Assembly (NCBI GenBank): GCA_014529385.2
Contig: CM043967.1
Location: 130,195,182-130,259,181, forward strand
Direction of reading: 5' to 3'
DNA: 64,000 nt
From: Adiantum capillus-veneris
Taxonomy: Eukaryota; Streptophyta; Polypodiopsida; Polypodiales; Pteridaceae
Shown one piece after another: positions 1-12,022 of this stretch. The notes under the pieces were generated by a model. It was not told the DNA's origin. It made no database searches and was given only the letters and a program-made list of their open reading frames with translations. The translations under genes and the position numbers were made by a program. Position 1 is the stretch's first letter; every line of letters starts with the position of its first letter.

Positions 1-376
1 GCCTATGAGGGGAGAGAGGAAGGTAGGAGCGCACACATACACACATACCCACACTTAAACACACCCAAAGTAGTATGCTAAAACATTTTGATACACATTC
101 TAAAACATGTTATACACAAAGGCAAAGTACTTAAGCACACTATTGCCACTTTGTGACCAATGCTTTCAAGCATAAGGGCCACCTATCATGACCCCTATAG
201 TTGTTTGTGCCCCAACACCTTCTCTCACCTTTCAAACTCCCACAGAGTTTGTAGTGCTTTTGAGACGTCCCTACGGCCTCACTTTGATGCCTTGCTTGTA
301 AATGACATGCACATGCATTGATCAGAGTATTAAGAGTGATAAGAGAGTCCAAAAATGGGTTGTTTTGGTGTGTGTG

Positions 377-418
<42 letters not shown>

Positions 419-1446
419 GGGGAACTTTTATGCTCCACTATTATCATTCCAGGTACCATTGTGACAAATCCACCCTTTGACTCAATCATCGTTCTTATGT
501 AATGTTGTTGGGGGCTGCACAAAGATATTTTCATAGATACTACAATATTTTTATAAATACTCCAAAGATCCAAAAGTTTTCTAGCAATCGATTTTGGGGT
601 GCTCAAAGGGTTTACCAATGATGTAAAGATGCCAAATAGCCTCCAGAAGATAAAAATACCAATTGTTGTCCTATTAGTAGTGAAAGGTGAGTGTTTTAGA
701 ATCACCACCAATCATACAAAATAGAGGATGATTTGGCAAACCCACCAAGCCAAGGAATTTAGAAAGCCATGATGACCATTAAGAGACAAAGACAAATTTA
801 GTTATGGAGCGCTTTCAAGAAGTTTTAACAGCATTTAAACACCCTTGCCAAGTGTAAATTGCTTTGACAGAGATGGCTTGTTAGTTCATATCTTCAACCT
901 AATGTTGGGATTTTTGCCATCAATGGCCATGCTCTTGCACAAAGGATTGAAGGGATAAAACTATGTGTATAGCCAATGTGGATGTGGATTCACATGGCAT
1001 CATGACCATATATGAAAATTAGACTATATAGAGAACTTATACATTAGGCTTAGGGCCATTATAGCCACACTGAGGTGATGACTATAAGCACCCTTGAGAT
1101 TACATGATTTTCGCCCTTGCACTGAGCAAGAGGCTCCTCACTAGATTCAACAGGCATGTTTGACTCTTCCTCGTTGTTCTCTGTGACTCAGGGCGCCCAT
1201 ACACCTGCAACCTCTCTCCCTCGCGTGCAACTGGGGAACACCCACGTGGAGCTGCCCACCACCATCCATACACCCTTGCGGCTCAGTAACATACCGCAAT
1301 AGGAATCACCACCCTCTCTCTGACCACCAGTCAGTGGACTCGGTTTTTTCCCTCTCTTCCTTTCTCTCTTTCTCTCTCCACAGTAGCCGCCCCAAGGTCT
1401 CTCTCTCTCTCCCCCCCCCCCCCTCTTCAGTACGACAATCTAAAGC
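1..1446. other. Non-coding flank, no gene recognised
   Basis: I see no coding region with recognisable protein features here. The stretch holds a 39-base poly-G tract (379-417), pyrimidine-rich DNA at about 1310-1425 and a short poly-C run at about 1410-1423. Short open frames that cross the poly-G or poly-C only encode homopolymers and are not genes. Confidence 0.6.
379..417 (+). repeat. Poly-G homopolymer, 39 bases
   Basis: An uninterrupted run of G follows a short GT-rich stretch and ends at TGGGG. A run of this length can form G-quadruplexes, and it is also a common place for sequencing or assembly error, so the exact length is uncertain. Confidence 0.9.
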
Positions 1447-1962
1447 AGTGGACATTGACGAAGTTCTTCCAGACTAATGCAATACTTTCTGCAAGAATAC
1501 CCACAGCAAAGCATCCTCTACCATTGACAATGATGCGGACGATGATCTTTTTGTTTACAGTTTTTTTACTTTACTTCATTTTAATTTGTACCCAGGCATT
1601 GGATCAGATTCACACGGATTGTATCAGTTTGGCCTCATATGCAATTTTGGCCTTTTGAAAACTGTTAATATAACATTTCATTTCATTTCTCCATCTCTCT
1701 TCCCCCTCCCACTACAACTCCTTATAGCGGTGGACATTGAGGAAGCTCTCGGCGACCAGTGCAATACTTTCTCGGACAACGTTTTCGTCTCAACAATCTT
1801 TCACTTAACTTCATTTTATTTCTATACCCACGCATTGGTTTAGATCCCCAAGGATTGTATCAGTTTAGTCTCATGGATAATTTTGGCCTTTTGAAGACGG
1901 TTAATATAACATTTCATTTCATTTCTCTCTCTCTCTTCCCCCCCTCTTTCCCTTGCCTTTTG
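1447..1962 (+). repeat. Two-copy tandem repeat, about 282 bp unit
   Basis: GTGGACATTGA starts at 1448 and again at 1730. Both units then share CAATACTTTCT, a block ending in GGATTGTATCAGTTT, and TTTTGGCCTTTTGAA followed by TTAATATAACATTTCATTTC. The copies are diverged, so the duplication is not recent. No function can be assigned. Confidence 0.8.
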
Positions 1963-2649
1963 GACGATCGTTGATGTCAATGATCCAACCAAATTGCGGG
2001 TTCTGCCTTTGTATTCAAGACTCCTCACGAGAAGATGTGGCAGTATATAGCGCATCTAGTAACAATAAACTAGAAGTCAGAGTCGTTGTGAAGCCCGTAT
2101 GCATAGGTTTGAGGTAGGTTAAATCCTCATGGATGTGCACTTATTTGTATGCAGTGCACATGGGTTACTTATGTTCAATTTAATGTATGCAAAGAAGTTG
2201 TATTTATGTTCAATTTAATGTATGTGAAGAAGTTGTACTTCAAAATGCAGTTACTCTCCCCATGTTGGTTCTGCCCTAGCGTTTCTGTGTATTTTCTCAT
2301 CTCCTAGAGAATGTCGAGTCCCTATTTCAAAAAGCAAAGCTGTGACACAACTCTGAAAATGTTGCTCACATGGAGTTGCAGATTTTCGTTTGTACATGGC
2401 TAGGCTTCATCAATATAATCAAAATCCAACAGCAAGAAAAGACTTAAGCTGCAATTGTCACTTCTCACTCGTGAAACTCATGGGTGTTCTTTTATTTTTT
2501 GACCAATAAAATCTATTTTCGAACACTTCATCTTTATCATATATAGATAAAAACAGGCCACCTCGCAAGTACAAACTGGCCCAATAAGCAAAGATGTCTA
2601 ATTGCTCGTATCTTCAAATATTACCACTATAAGCTTAATCTTGTGACCT
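1963..2649. other. Non-coding interval, nothing recognised
   Basis: AT-rich sequence with two short direct repeats of 'TTCAATTTAATGTATG' near 2174 and 2208. I see no ORF with protein-like features and no RNA gene. Confidence 0.5.
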
Positions 2650-3300
2650 ACACTTGCAGGAGTGAGCATTTTCCTCTTGCACATATTTACTTAGAGATTT
2701 CTTGAATGCTCAAAATGAGTACAAACTGACTGACCGGTCATAAACGGCCAAATCTCATAAAGCGCACTTGAATAATAAAAATGTATATAAAATATATATC
2801 TCATGCCATAGTCCATAGTTTGGTTAGCTTTTTCCACCTATCAGTTGCATTAAATAATAAAATATCAATTCCATTACATACCTCTCCGTTAGAAAGCAAT
2901 TGTCCTCAGTTGCAACGATATGGATCTGCAAAGCATACTTGTAAAAAATAGTGATTAGTATTAATATTCTGTGTCAAAAATATCACATAATAAAAGAAAA
3001 AATTATGAAAGTAAACAACATTGCTTACGCCTGTCGTCATCCACAGACTGCTTATTCTAGTGTCCCATACCACTCTAATAAGTAGTATAGTCATACCATG
3101 ATGAAGCAGGATATCATTGGTCACACTCATCATTCAATAATCAATTTTCATCAATCTCAAGTTCAATTCCATAATAAATTATCATATACCCATTCCAAAT
3201 CCAATTTCAAATCCAAATCCAAATATCTACCAACATATACCCGGGTAAAAAAGCATGTTAGGGACATTGGTGGCTAGCCACTGCAGCATGATTCTGTGAT

Positions 3301-3541
3301 CGGTGTTGCCTAAATCGGCGAATCTACACCAATAAGACGTGTTGCCTAAATCGGGAAATTTGCACTAATTCCGCCTAAACCGGTGTATCTGCATTTAGTA
3401 TTGTTAATAATAGTGAATCTGCAATTTGTCGGTGTGTTGTCTAAATCGACGAATTTGCACGGACAGCTAGTGTTGCCTAAATCGACGAATCTACACTAGG
3501 ATGAGTATTTGCCTAAATCGACGAATATGTGTGCAAGTGAC
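3301..3541 (+). repeat. Motif array TGCCTAAATCGxCGAAT, first copy
   Basis: About seven degenerate units, roughly 25-40 bp apart, share the core TTGCCTAAATCGGCGAATC followed by TRCAC. Clear units start near 3305, 3340, 3380, 3432, 3471 and 3506. The core is far better conserved than the DNA between units, as in arrays of protein-binding sites such as the subterminal repeats of some DNA transposons. The carrier element is not identified. Confidence 0.7.
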
Positions 3542-4409
3542 CAATGGGCTAGACAAGGCATAAAAAGAGGAAAATTTTTACTACCTATTTGACACCACAT
3601 TGGAGTAAGGTTGAGTAACAAAGTGCTTACAAATTGTTGTTTATTAACTCAAGGCACCTCAAGTCATGTGAGTAGCTGCATAGCCCAATGTGAGATGATC
3701 ACAATGGAAATTCAATCTAATATATGTATAGCCACAACGTTAGAGATTGTTGATTTGATAGCTCAAAAGATAATGCACGTAAGTAAAAGAGCCTTTCCTT
3801 ATTAAAAAAATGTGCAGCATTTATTAACGTTGATTATCAAGTATGTAATCAATTTAGGGGATCTTTATAAATGCTTTGCTCTTGAAATATAAAAGAAACT
3901 AGAGTGAGGATAGGACTTAACTGACCCGTTCTCTTCAAGTGTGCTTAGTCTTGATGGTACGCATGCATTAAACCAAAATAAAGGTGGGCAGGCCACACTA
4001 TGCACCAAATTTTTTCAAGAGTATAGAAATGTTGAGCTATTAACCCCATGTCCTAAAAAAAAGCTTTAACCAACTGCAAATATAATGCTGACAAGATTAT
4101 ATGTTACATTTTTTTTCTTTTTATAAAATAAACCGTAAAAATCATGCCATAATAAATCACAATTCTTATGTAAAATGGCAACATAAAATGATGAAATAAG
4201 GTCCTATCAAAATTGCAATATATATAAATATTTGAGATAGTTGCTAAAATATTTTATTTTTTTTCTTGGGAGAAATGACTAATTTTGAATTCTCTGCAAG
4301 GCTTCTATGTCTTTAATGAGCTGGTAATTTATGTAGTAAAAAATTCACTAATTTGTAAGCACTATAAAATTTGACCCCTATATATGCATTTTATAATACT
4401 TTTATATCA
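3542..4409. other. Non-coding interval, nothing recognised
   Basis: AT-rich DNA between the duplicated blocks. A 64-codon open frame at 3611-3805 has no recognisable motif and no coding bias that I can see. No RNA gene is apparent. Confidence 0.5.
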
Positions 4410-5796
4410 TTAGCTTAATGAAGGAGTGGTGCAAAAATTGCATAGCTGATGAATTGCATAGCACATAATCGAGACTTGCACACAAACAGAGAGAGACAGA
4501 GTGACAACGAGATAGAGCAAGAGCGCACCTGCAGGCGACCTCCTAGAGCGGAATGCTATGCCTGCACGGTGAGAGAGAAGAGAGGAGAGGAGAAGAATAA
4601 TGCAGACACTGGGTGCAATTTCCCCTCGTGCAAGAGTGACCATTTTCCTCTTGCACATATTTACTTTATAGATTTCTTGAATGGTCAAAGTGAGTACAAA
4701 CTGGCTGGTCGGTCATAAATGGCCAAAGCTCATAAAAAAGCACTTAAATAATAAAATGTACATAAAATATGTATCCGTCCTCATAGGCCTAGATCAATAC
4801 ACCCTTTTCCACTTGTCAGCTATAATAAATAGTAAAATATTAATTTCATTACATCTCCTATAAAGGGAAGCATGAAAAGCCCTGCAAAATACCAAAATAA
4901 CACGTTGCAAGCCATAAACGCACAAATCTGCATACTTGACGACTCACACAAATCCATAGTTGAGCTAAACGCGAGCATAGAGAGGCAGAGAAAGAGAGAG
5001 AAAGTGTGCGGGCGCACCTCCTAGAGCGGAGTGCTACGCCGACACAGCAAGAGAGAAGAGAGGAGAGGAGAGAAGAAGACACAAGCACTGGGTGCAATCT
5101 CCCCCCGTGCAAGAGCAACCATTTGCCTCTTGCACGTATTTACTTTATAGATTTCTTGAATGGTCAAAGTGAGTACAAACTGGTCGGCCGGTCATAAATG
5201 GCCATAGCTCATAAGGAGAACTTGAATACTATTTTATACATAAATGTGATGTCTTTTCGCATAGCCCAAGGCTTGGTCAGCTTTTTCCAACTGGCAGCTA
5301 TAGAAAATAACAATATATCAATATTCATTACATACCTCTCTATTAGAAAGCAATTGTCCTCAATTGCGAAGATAAAAAAACTACAAACCATACTTGTCAA
5401 AAACAGTGATTAGTATTCTGTGTCAGAAATAGCACGTAGTAAAATGAAAAAATTATGAAATGAAACAACATTTCTTATGCATGTCGTCATCCACATACTA
5501 CATATTCTAGTGTCCCATACTACTAGAATAAGCAGTATATGTCATACCCTGATGAGTCAGGATATCATTTGTCACAATCATCATTCAATAATTGATTCTC
5601 ATCAATCTCAAGTTCAATTCCATAGATACTGTCGCAACAGAAAATCATCATATACCCATTCCAAATCCAAATCCAAATATCTGCCAACATATATCCATTT
5701 CAAATCCAAATCCAAATATCCATCATTTTGCATACACGGGTAACAAAATCATACCAGTTACAGTGGTGGCCATCCATTGCAGCATGATTATGTGAT

Positions 5797-6030
5797 CAGT
5801 GTTGCCTAAATCAATGAATTTACACCAATAGGTTGTGCTGCCTAAATCGGTAAATATGCACTAATGTTGCCTAAATTGGCGTATCTGCATTTAGATTTGT
5901 CAAGCTGTATTTTGTCGGTGTACAACCTAAATCGGCGGATCTTCACGGGCTTTTGGTGTTGCATAATTCAATGAATCTACACCAAGTTGAGCATTTACAC
6001 ACTACCTAAGCCGGTGAATCTGTGTGCTTG
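5797..6030 (+). repeat. Motif array TGCCTAAATCGxCGAAT, second copy
   Basis: Six degenerate units with the same core as the array at 3301-3541 start near 5799, 5838, 5863, 5911, 5956 and 6001. The order of unit variants parallels the first array (a unit ending TCTGCAT third, a unit ending GTGTGC last), so the array was duplicated as part of the larger block rather than expanded independently. Confidence 0.7.
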
Positions 6031-7674
6031 TGACCAATGGACTAGAGAAGACATAAAGAAGAATAATATTTACTATGTGTTTGACACCACTTTGGAGTAT
6101 ATCAAAGTGCTTACAAATTGTTGTTCACTATCCCAAAGCACCTAAGCTCGCACTTGTATTTGCATAGCTTATTGACAAATCGTCTCAATGAAAATATAAT
6201 AAGAAGCCATGACCTTAGCAATGTTTGAGTATTCAGCTTAGAACATAATGCAGAGAAATGAAATATGAAAAGAGGAATGATGTATGTGATGTACATACCT
6301 AGGAGGGTATACTGTATTTGAAAATATATATACCATTGTTGGCACATGTTGAGAAGTACAAGTGCTATAACTAGCAAACTTACACCAAAGTATAGCTAAG
6401 AATTCCAAAACATGTTAATTTTTGTGTTAATAATTGAGCATGAAATAAAACAAGGTGTCATCTTGTTTAAGGTAAATCAATATATATCAACCCAAGTAAA
6501 GTACGTAAAAAGAATAGTAGTGTGACTTAATGTCTAGAAGTGTCTGATGGCATTGTTGCTTGTTGCAAAGGTGTTTGGGTATAGAGTTGTGAGAATATCT
6601 GGACAGTTTCCAATATGGTAGCATTGTAGTTAGCTTTAGCTGCAAAATTGTAACTCAAAGACAAAGGACTAAAGGTATAATTTTTTTTTGGTCAAATTCA
6701 ACAACAATTTAAGGACACTCTAAATAAATTAATATTCAAAAAGATATTAATGATAAAGTATATTGGGAGTGGGATTTGGAAGTAGGTAGTTTTGAGTACA
6801 AATAAGCAGACAATGAAAGTTTTATTTATAGAATGGTTTATAAAGATGGGATAACCAATGGATTTTGGTTCTATGTCAAAGCTAGACCAATTAAGCTCTT
6901 TCAATAACTACAACTGAAACATTAATCATAACATTTGTAGTTAGGGATCGTTGCACTTTTTTTGTTTAGTAGGTCTCTATGTGAAATAAAACATACAATT
7001 CAATAATATCCAGATCTCACTGTGAAACCCTAACCTTGTACATGATCCTTGAAGTATTTTTAGGATCTTAGAGTCTTGCCTAAACTTGAAGACATGGATA
7101 ATAGTGTGCATACTTGAACACCCCAACAGAATGAGCTGAATAATTGACATTGTTATAGAATTCCCCTTGAGTGTACTTTTCACCTTGTTAGTAGCAAGCC
7201 CTTTGAAGATTTTCACCTTGATAAGTATTAAAGATAGAATATTGATAATGCAAGTTCATCATTGGTTAAGTTCAGTATAAAATGCTTTTGTTTGCTAGAC
7301 TAGAGTGTTGGATGCATGCAACCAAGCAGGAGAGCCCTTGGCCACTATGATCTACTCAATGCTTTATGCAAATGTGATATGAAGATTTCAAAAGAGGTTG
7401 GAACCCAACCAAAGTCTTTGAATCTACGTCTAGCTAAGCATAATGATCGCCTACATATGTTAACTATACAAAGTGAAGGAGGTAATACTGTGACAATGTT
7501 TGATGGTCAAGCCCGTAAAGAAGTGTAGTCATTTTCTAAAATTTGAAACCACTATTGACCTACATTGGCCATTGATAGCTATGGAGTTTATTGTTGGTTA
7601 GAGAGTTAAGGAGATACAATGATTATGAGTCAATTACCCAAGTGGGATAGAGATAAACAGTGAGAGAGAGAGAG
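6031..7674. other. Non-coding flank left of element A
   Basis: No recognisable gene. A 70-codon frame at 7316-7528 lacks known motifs. The last bases before element A are a short GA run (about 7660-7674), so A inserted into or beside a microsatellite and its target duplication cannot be checked. Confidence 0.5.
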
Positions 7675-8246
7675 TGTTAACACCCACGCACATCTATCAC
7701 CTACGATGGACGCTGTATTATTTATTTGGTAGAGTCAGGTACCGGGCTTGTTGGTCCAGTAGGAAAAGGGTAAGAGTGATCACCGATGAGAGGCGCACTC
7801 TAACTGGAACATTCAAGGGATTAGTTGGCTAAGCATGGGTGCCCAAGTGTGAATGGGGCAAGCTCATATAAAAGTCAACGAAACCTAAAATTCACTCATT
7901 CTCTCATTTGTGCAATTGAAGAGTTCTCTCTTACTCCATCTCCATCTTCTTCTTCTCCATCTCCTTGTGTGTGTGTGTGTGTGTGTATGAGAGAGAGAGA
8001 GAGAGAGTGCAATCGAGCATTGCGGCGGCACGACGGCGGCGAGGCGGTTGAGTGTAGCGTAGCGGCGTCTCCCTCTTCTTCACGGCGAGGAATCCTCCAC
8101 GACAACAAGCGTAGAGCGGTGAGTGACACACCATTGCCATCTTTGAGCTTAATAATTTAGGCTTGTTGTGTGCTTGGAGCCATTTGCAGCTCGCACACAG
8201 TGTATCAACAAGTTCCTTGCATTGACACGTGTGACATACGCACACA
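7675..8246 (+). repeat. 5' LTR of element A (572 bp)
   Basis: Begins TGTTAACA and ends CGCACACA, followed by TTTT and the primer site. It is clearly homologous to LTRs at 33310, 41351 and (reversed) 10657 and 23069. A TATA box lies at 7867-7873. A compound (TG)n(GA)n tract follows at about 7966-8008, then a GC-rich segment at about 8020-8110 in the transcribed part of the LTR. Confidence 0.93.
7867..7873 (+). promoter_or_regulatory. TATA box in 5' LTR of A
   Basis: TATAAAA inside GAGCTCATATAAAAG-type context, conserved at the same place in all five LTRs of this family. It should set the transcript start about 30 bases downstream. Confidence 0.75.
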
Positions 8247-8250
8247 TTTT

Positions 8251-8268
8251 TGGCGCCATTGCCGGGGA
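8251..8268 (+). promoter_or_regulatory. Primer-binding site of A (tRNA-Asp type)
   Basis: TGGCGCCATTGCCGGGGA lies four bases after the LTR. It complements the 3' end of plant tRNA-Asp(GTC) plus CCA with one mismatch. This primer is typical of Athila/Tat-type plant Gypsy elements. Confidence 0.88.
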
Positions 8269-8950
8269 ATGCCATACACTAAGATTGAATGGCGCTCTGT
8301 GCTTCTTTTGTGGTACAATTTCAATTGTAGGAAAGGTAGGGAAGGAAGGTGTGTGTGTTGAGAAGAAGGATTTTGTGTTGCTACTGTGTATTTCTTTGTT
8401 AATGAAGTTTAAAAAGGTTACTGTGTTTTCTCTGTGATAAGGTCTTAGTATTAAGGTTGTTAGTTCTGGGTAATGTAATGTACAGTAAGTAGGAAGTAGG
8501 TCTGTGAGAGCTAATAAAGTGTGTTAGTGTGTAACAGTAGGTGTATTAGTTGTAAGTAGGTAGGTAGAGTGTGTGTGTGCTATTATCCCCAAAAAAAAAT
8601 AAAAATAATAAATAAAGGTAGGACCGAGATCGGGAATATCTTCCAGACCCAAGCCCAAGCTCACGCTCAGGCTCAGGCCTCGGTCGCCCTTTAAAATTAC
8701 GTATTTCAGCTTCACACGTAGCTAAAAATCGACTTTTTTTTAGAACCAACGGAGCTTCAGGTGACGGAACATTGTGCTGTAAAGCACACCGCGACCCTCT
8801 GAGTGATACGCTCGTTTTGAGCTATCACACACTTTAATCAAAAAAATCGATCATTAAAAAACATTAAAAATGAGTGAAAACGGACGCCTAAAAAAGTAAG
8901 CGGTAAACCTTTGAGGTTATTCGCCGACGCTTGTAGGGTGCCAAAGGCAC
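8269..8950 (+). other. Untranslated leader of A
   Basis: Non-coding leader between the primer site and the gag ATG. It shares blocks with the leaders of A2 (33908-34603) and B (22144-23046): a 'CCAAGCCCAAGC' stretch and a 'GATACGCTCGTTTTGAGCTATCA' type block, which may be packaging or dimerisation sequence. The function is inferred only from position. Confidence 0.6.
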
Positions 8951-10656
8951 ATGCATCTAAGTTGTGGTTGTGTGCTAGAGACGGAGCAACTAGAGAGAAT
9001 TTCGACTTACGCGAGTTCTCAATATCCACCTGCTCTAGGTTCCGGGCCCTCGGCAGGAACCAAGACCCGAACATAGCGGCTAGTTACTCTTCCTCTGACT
9101 ATGATGTCATGGAGGGTTTCCCAATTCCTAATCCCGATAGCTCAAGCCAAGACATGCATGCCATGGGTCCACGGTCCGGGCCGAGCGTGCATAGCTGCTT
9201 GACGGAAACCTTTAGTAGAGCCACTCGCTCCGAACATGGGGCTAATGATGTAAATGAGGGGGGTGGGGAAGTAGATTCTCCATTCATGACCAACGTAGTC
9301 CTTAGAGAATGTGCACGTGAATACTCCATTCACTGCAACCCCTGACTCTTCAGAACTATTCTCCTCGGAGGTCATATTACCCGATGGTAGAAGCCTTGCC
9401 GAAGTGCAAGAGGTTGAGCGATATATCATTGCGGCTAGGAAAAAGGAAGTCGAGAGCTTACACAAGCTGGAGCAACGAAGAGAGTTAAAAGCAAAAGCCC
9501 CTATGTCAATATCCTTGCTAAGAGAGCAATCGAGTGCTCCTGACTTAGCAACCGGTAAAGGTCAACCCATAGAGAGCAACATAGCATCTAGCTCAAAGGA
9601 CACCCCTAGCACCTCAATTCTAGATGGAGTGTTCTTAAATGAGAACTGGGAGTACGAACTACAAATGGAAACTCTGATGGAACTATACACAGGTCACACC
9701 TATCATGGGGATTGGTTAGATGTCCTACAATCCACAATGGGTGCTACTAGTGTGGAGGATCAACAACAAAGAGTTTGTGAGGTCATCCATAGGGTGATTG
9801 AGTTAGAGACAGAACAAGGGGATTCACATGCCTTCAACGGGTCTCATGATATTTTTGGATACAGGGAAAGCTAAATAACCGACCTTATCGCAAATGGAGA
9901 CTCCCTCGGTAAGTTCGATGGATCCTCCATATGTTGTTTCGCCAGGGGTCTCAGTGCAATCTGAGCCCACAACTGGTAGCTTTACCTTTCCAATCTAGCT
10001 CATCTTTCGCTTGATGACACCACAGCTACCATGCCTACCCCAATGATGGGCATGCCAAGAAACATGCCATAGACCTCATTTATTAGTAAAGCACCACTAC
10101 ATGGTAGCTCAATGCCTGCAACAGTACCTACAAGTGTGTACCAATCGTATACACCCATGAGTCCTTGTACTCATGTAGTCCCCACTCCTCCCATTGTTTC
10201 AACTACCTATGCTCCACAACCACAACACCCAAGTTCTTATTCCCATGGGACCATACCGGCTAGCATTAGCATGTCACATCCGACCTCTGCTATGCCTAGG
10301 GCCACACATATGAACTTAGGGCCACCACATGGCACAACACCGTACCAAACGTGGAATCCAAGGGCTTCCTATGCACCAAGCCCAATGCCAATACCTACTC
10401 CACATGTAGTCTCTGGAGCGTCTTCACCCACAGTGCCTACTCACTTAGGTGACTTGGCAACATTTGCTCAAGCTATTGGTCGATCTATTGCTGAGAATAT
10501 GCGTAACACGCCTAATAGAGAGCCTAGAAGTAAGGCAGTACAAATAGCCAAGCTCACATAAAAATTTAGTGGAGACGGGGATGTGAGAAAGCATATCGAA
10601 GTGTTTGAACAAATATGCGATTCTCTAGAGAGCACAATGACCTGCATAAGAGTAAT
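8951..10656 (+). pseudogene. gag of A, first segment (broken)
   Basis: Start chosen at the ATG giving MHL, which aligns with MHLRSGRVLE of A2 and MNLRSGRVLE of B. The reading frame is lost near 9055, where A lacks a short segment present in A2, and again near 9345 and 9874. Recognisable gag stretches run 9060-9345, 9311-9874 (DGRSLAEVQE, LDGVFLNENWEYEL, YTGHTYH) and 10112-10561 (proline-rich, then IGRSIAENMR, NREPRSKA). A TAA near 10559 interrupts the capsid-like part. The gene is then cut by element B after the GTAAT at 10652-10656. The product would be the structural capsid-nucleocapsid protein. Confidence 0.85.
10652..10656 (+). repeat. Target-site duplication of B, left copy
   Basis: GTAAT immediately before the LTR of B. 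The matching GTAAT is at 23734-23738, and gag of A reads across once one copy and B are removed. Confidence 0.92.
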
Positions 10657-10888
10657 TGTGCGCTCCTTGCCGCACTGTCGAAGCAAGGGCCTTGCCTAAC
10701 ACTATGGGCGAGCCATAGACGGCTCCAAGCACACAACTAGCTTAACTAGTAAGCTCAAAAGAGGGCAATGGTGTGTCACTCACCGCTCTATGCTCCTGCC
10801 GTGGAGGATTCCTTACCGCGAAGAAGAAAGAGACGCCGCTACGTCGCGCTCAACCGCTTCACCGCCGTCGTGCCGCCGCAATGCTCGA

Positions 10889-10891
<3 letters not shown>

Positions 10892-10979
<88 letters not shown>
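10892..10979. repeat. (CT)44 microsatellite in 3' LTR of B
   Basis: Pure CT repeat followed by a short CA-rich run. The equivalent tract in the 5' LTR is about 34 CT plus about 28 CA units. Frames across it encode only Ser-Leu or Glu-Arg repeats and are not genes. Confidence 0.95.
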
Positions 10980-10981
<2 letters not shown>

Positions 10982-11091
10982 TACACACACACACAAGGAG
11001 GTGAAGAAGAAGAAGATGGAGATGGAGATGGAGCAAGAGCACTCTTCTATTGCACAAATGAGAGAATGAGTGAATTTTAGGTTTAGTTGGC

Positions 11092-11098
11092 TTTTATA
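11092..11098 (-). promoter_or_regulatory. TATA box in 3' LTR of B
   Basis: TATAAAA on the minus strand in the same context as the other LTRs of the family. Confidence 0.7.
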
Positions 11099-11297
11099 TG
11101 AGCTCACCCCATTCACACTTGGGCGCCCATGCTTAGCCAACTAATCCCTTGAATGTCCAAGTTAGAGTGCGCCTCTCATCGGCGATCACTCTTACCCTTT
11201 TCCTATTGGTCCGACAAGCCCGGTACCTGACTCTACCAAATACATAATACACGTCCGTCGTAGATGATGGGGTGTCCGTGAGCCGTGAGGGTTAACA

Positions 11298-11310
11298 TGC
11301 CCCCCTTCCT
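11298..11310 (-). promoter_or_regulatory. Polypurine tract of B (3')
   Basis: On the minus strand AGGAAGGGGGGCA directly precedes the 3' LTR, the position of the plus-strand primer. The equivalent in A2 is AAGGAAGGGGACA at 41338-41350. Confidence 0.88.
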
Positions 11311-11893
11311 GATGTAGATTCCGTCCTCGGAAGCTATTGAGTTGAAGCTCATTCGTCGAGGTGGAAGAGCATTTGAGATGAATGTCCTTAGCCTTCTTCA
11401 GTCACTGCAAAATCAAACAACATTGGCACAGTAATTGCATTCTCATAAGTAATTAAAAAGCATATGCAGTTTTAGATAGACAAATTGATTGGTAAAAGAA
11501 TTTCAAACAATTTGTCAGCAATGAACATTAAATTGCAATGTAATCAAATGCATAAACAGATATAAATGTAAAAAATTAAACAAGTCTGGTGAATATTAGG
11601 CTACCAATCACAATTAAAGCAGACAATCATAGATGCAAAAAAGATAAGGGGCAATGCTAATGGACAAGAAACACCTGTTTGTGTCGATGGTCACGATTGA
11701 TTTGAAGAGTGAGTCAAGATAAAGATTCCATGAAGGTCCAAATCCTATCAATAGCAACACGCTCTTGTACACACTAGGAAACAAAAGGAATACCTCCAGG
11801 AGGCACATTAGTGGGAAAAGGTACCAACACTTATTGAACACAACAAAAAACATAAGGAACCCTAACCTAATTATTTGCACTCCCCCTAGAGAG
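11311..11893 (-). other. 3' non-coding module of B
   Basis: Homologous to 40050-40285 plus 41063-41337 of A2 and to 41990-42220 of A. A2 has an extra block of about 780 bp inside (about 40286-41062) that B lacks. The minus strand carries a splice-acceptor-like 'TTTGATTTTGCAG' at about 11400-11412, conserved in A2 near 41230-41242. No donor can be assigned. Confidence 0.6.
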
Positions 11894-12022
11894 TCAAGGG
11901 AATAGGATATTGTAGAGGTTGGGGGGAAACCCTAAGGCTAAACCCCTATCCTTGTCGTCGACATAAACAAAGTCATCATCCATGAGACCATATGTGCCAT
12001 CCGTGTAGTCCTGTAAATTTTC

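Larger units (their letters stand above)
2650..6030 (+). repeat. Large imperfect duplicated block
   Basis: A segment beginning near 'CCTCTTGCACATATTTAC' occurs at about 2670-2885, 4640-4858 and 5120-5336. The sequence preceding it is shared by 4440-4640 and 4920-5120 (purine-rich, then 'GCACCTCCTAGAGCGGA' in the later copy). The sequence following it is shared by 2886-3540 and 5337-6030. The two longest copies are therefore offset by about 2.45 kb, with an extra partial copy between them. Both long copies contain AAATCCAAATCC runs and end in the GCCTAAATCG arrays. The short ORFs on both strands lie in repeats and look like chance. The block could be an old transposable element, but I see no terminal structure or coding domain that names it. 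Confidence 0.7.
10657..11297 (-). repeat. 3' LTR of element B (641 bp)
   Basis: On the minus strand it runs TGTTAACC to GCGCACA. It contains a (CT)n tract at 10892-10979 on the plus strand (GA on the element strand) and a short CA tract. It differs from the 5' LTR mainly in microsatellite length, in one GATGGA repeat near 11015 and in scattered substitutions. Confidence 0.93.

Noticed and set aside
302-711. Poly-Gly and poly-Pro ORFs over the poly-G run
   Set aside because: Homopolymer translation with no protein-like flanks.
4410-5118. Overlapping ORFs of 60-92 codons on both strands
   Set aside because: They lie in duplicated non-coding repeats, are not conserved between the copies in frame, and carry no motif.
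10768-11140. ORFs of Ser-Leu, Glu-Arg, Thr-His and Val-Cys repeats on both strands (also at 23118-23576, 7825-8275, 33469-33914, 41464-41920, 60215-60451)
   Set aside because: They are translations of LTR microsatellites and their flanks, open in all frames because the repeats lack stop codons.
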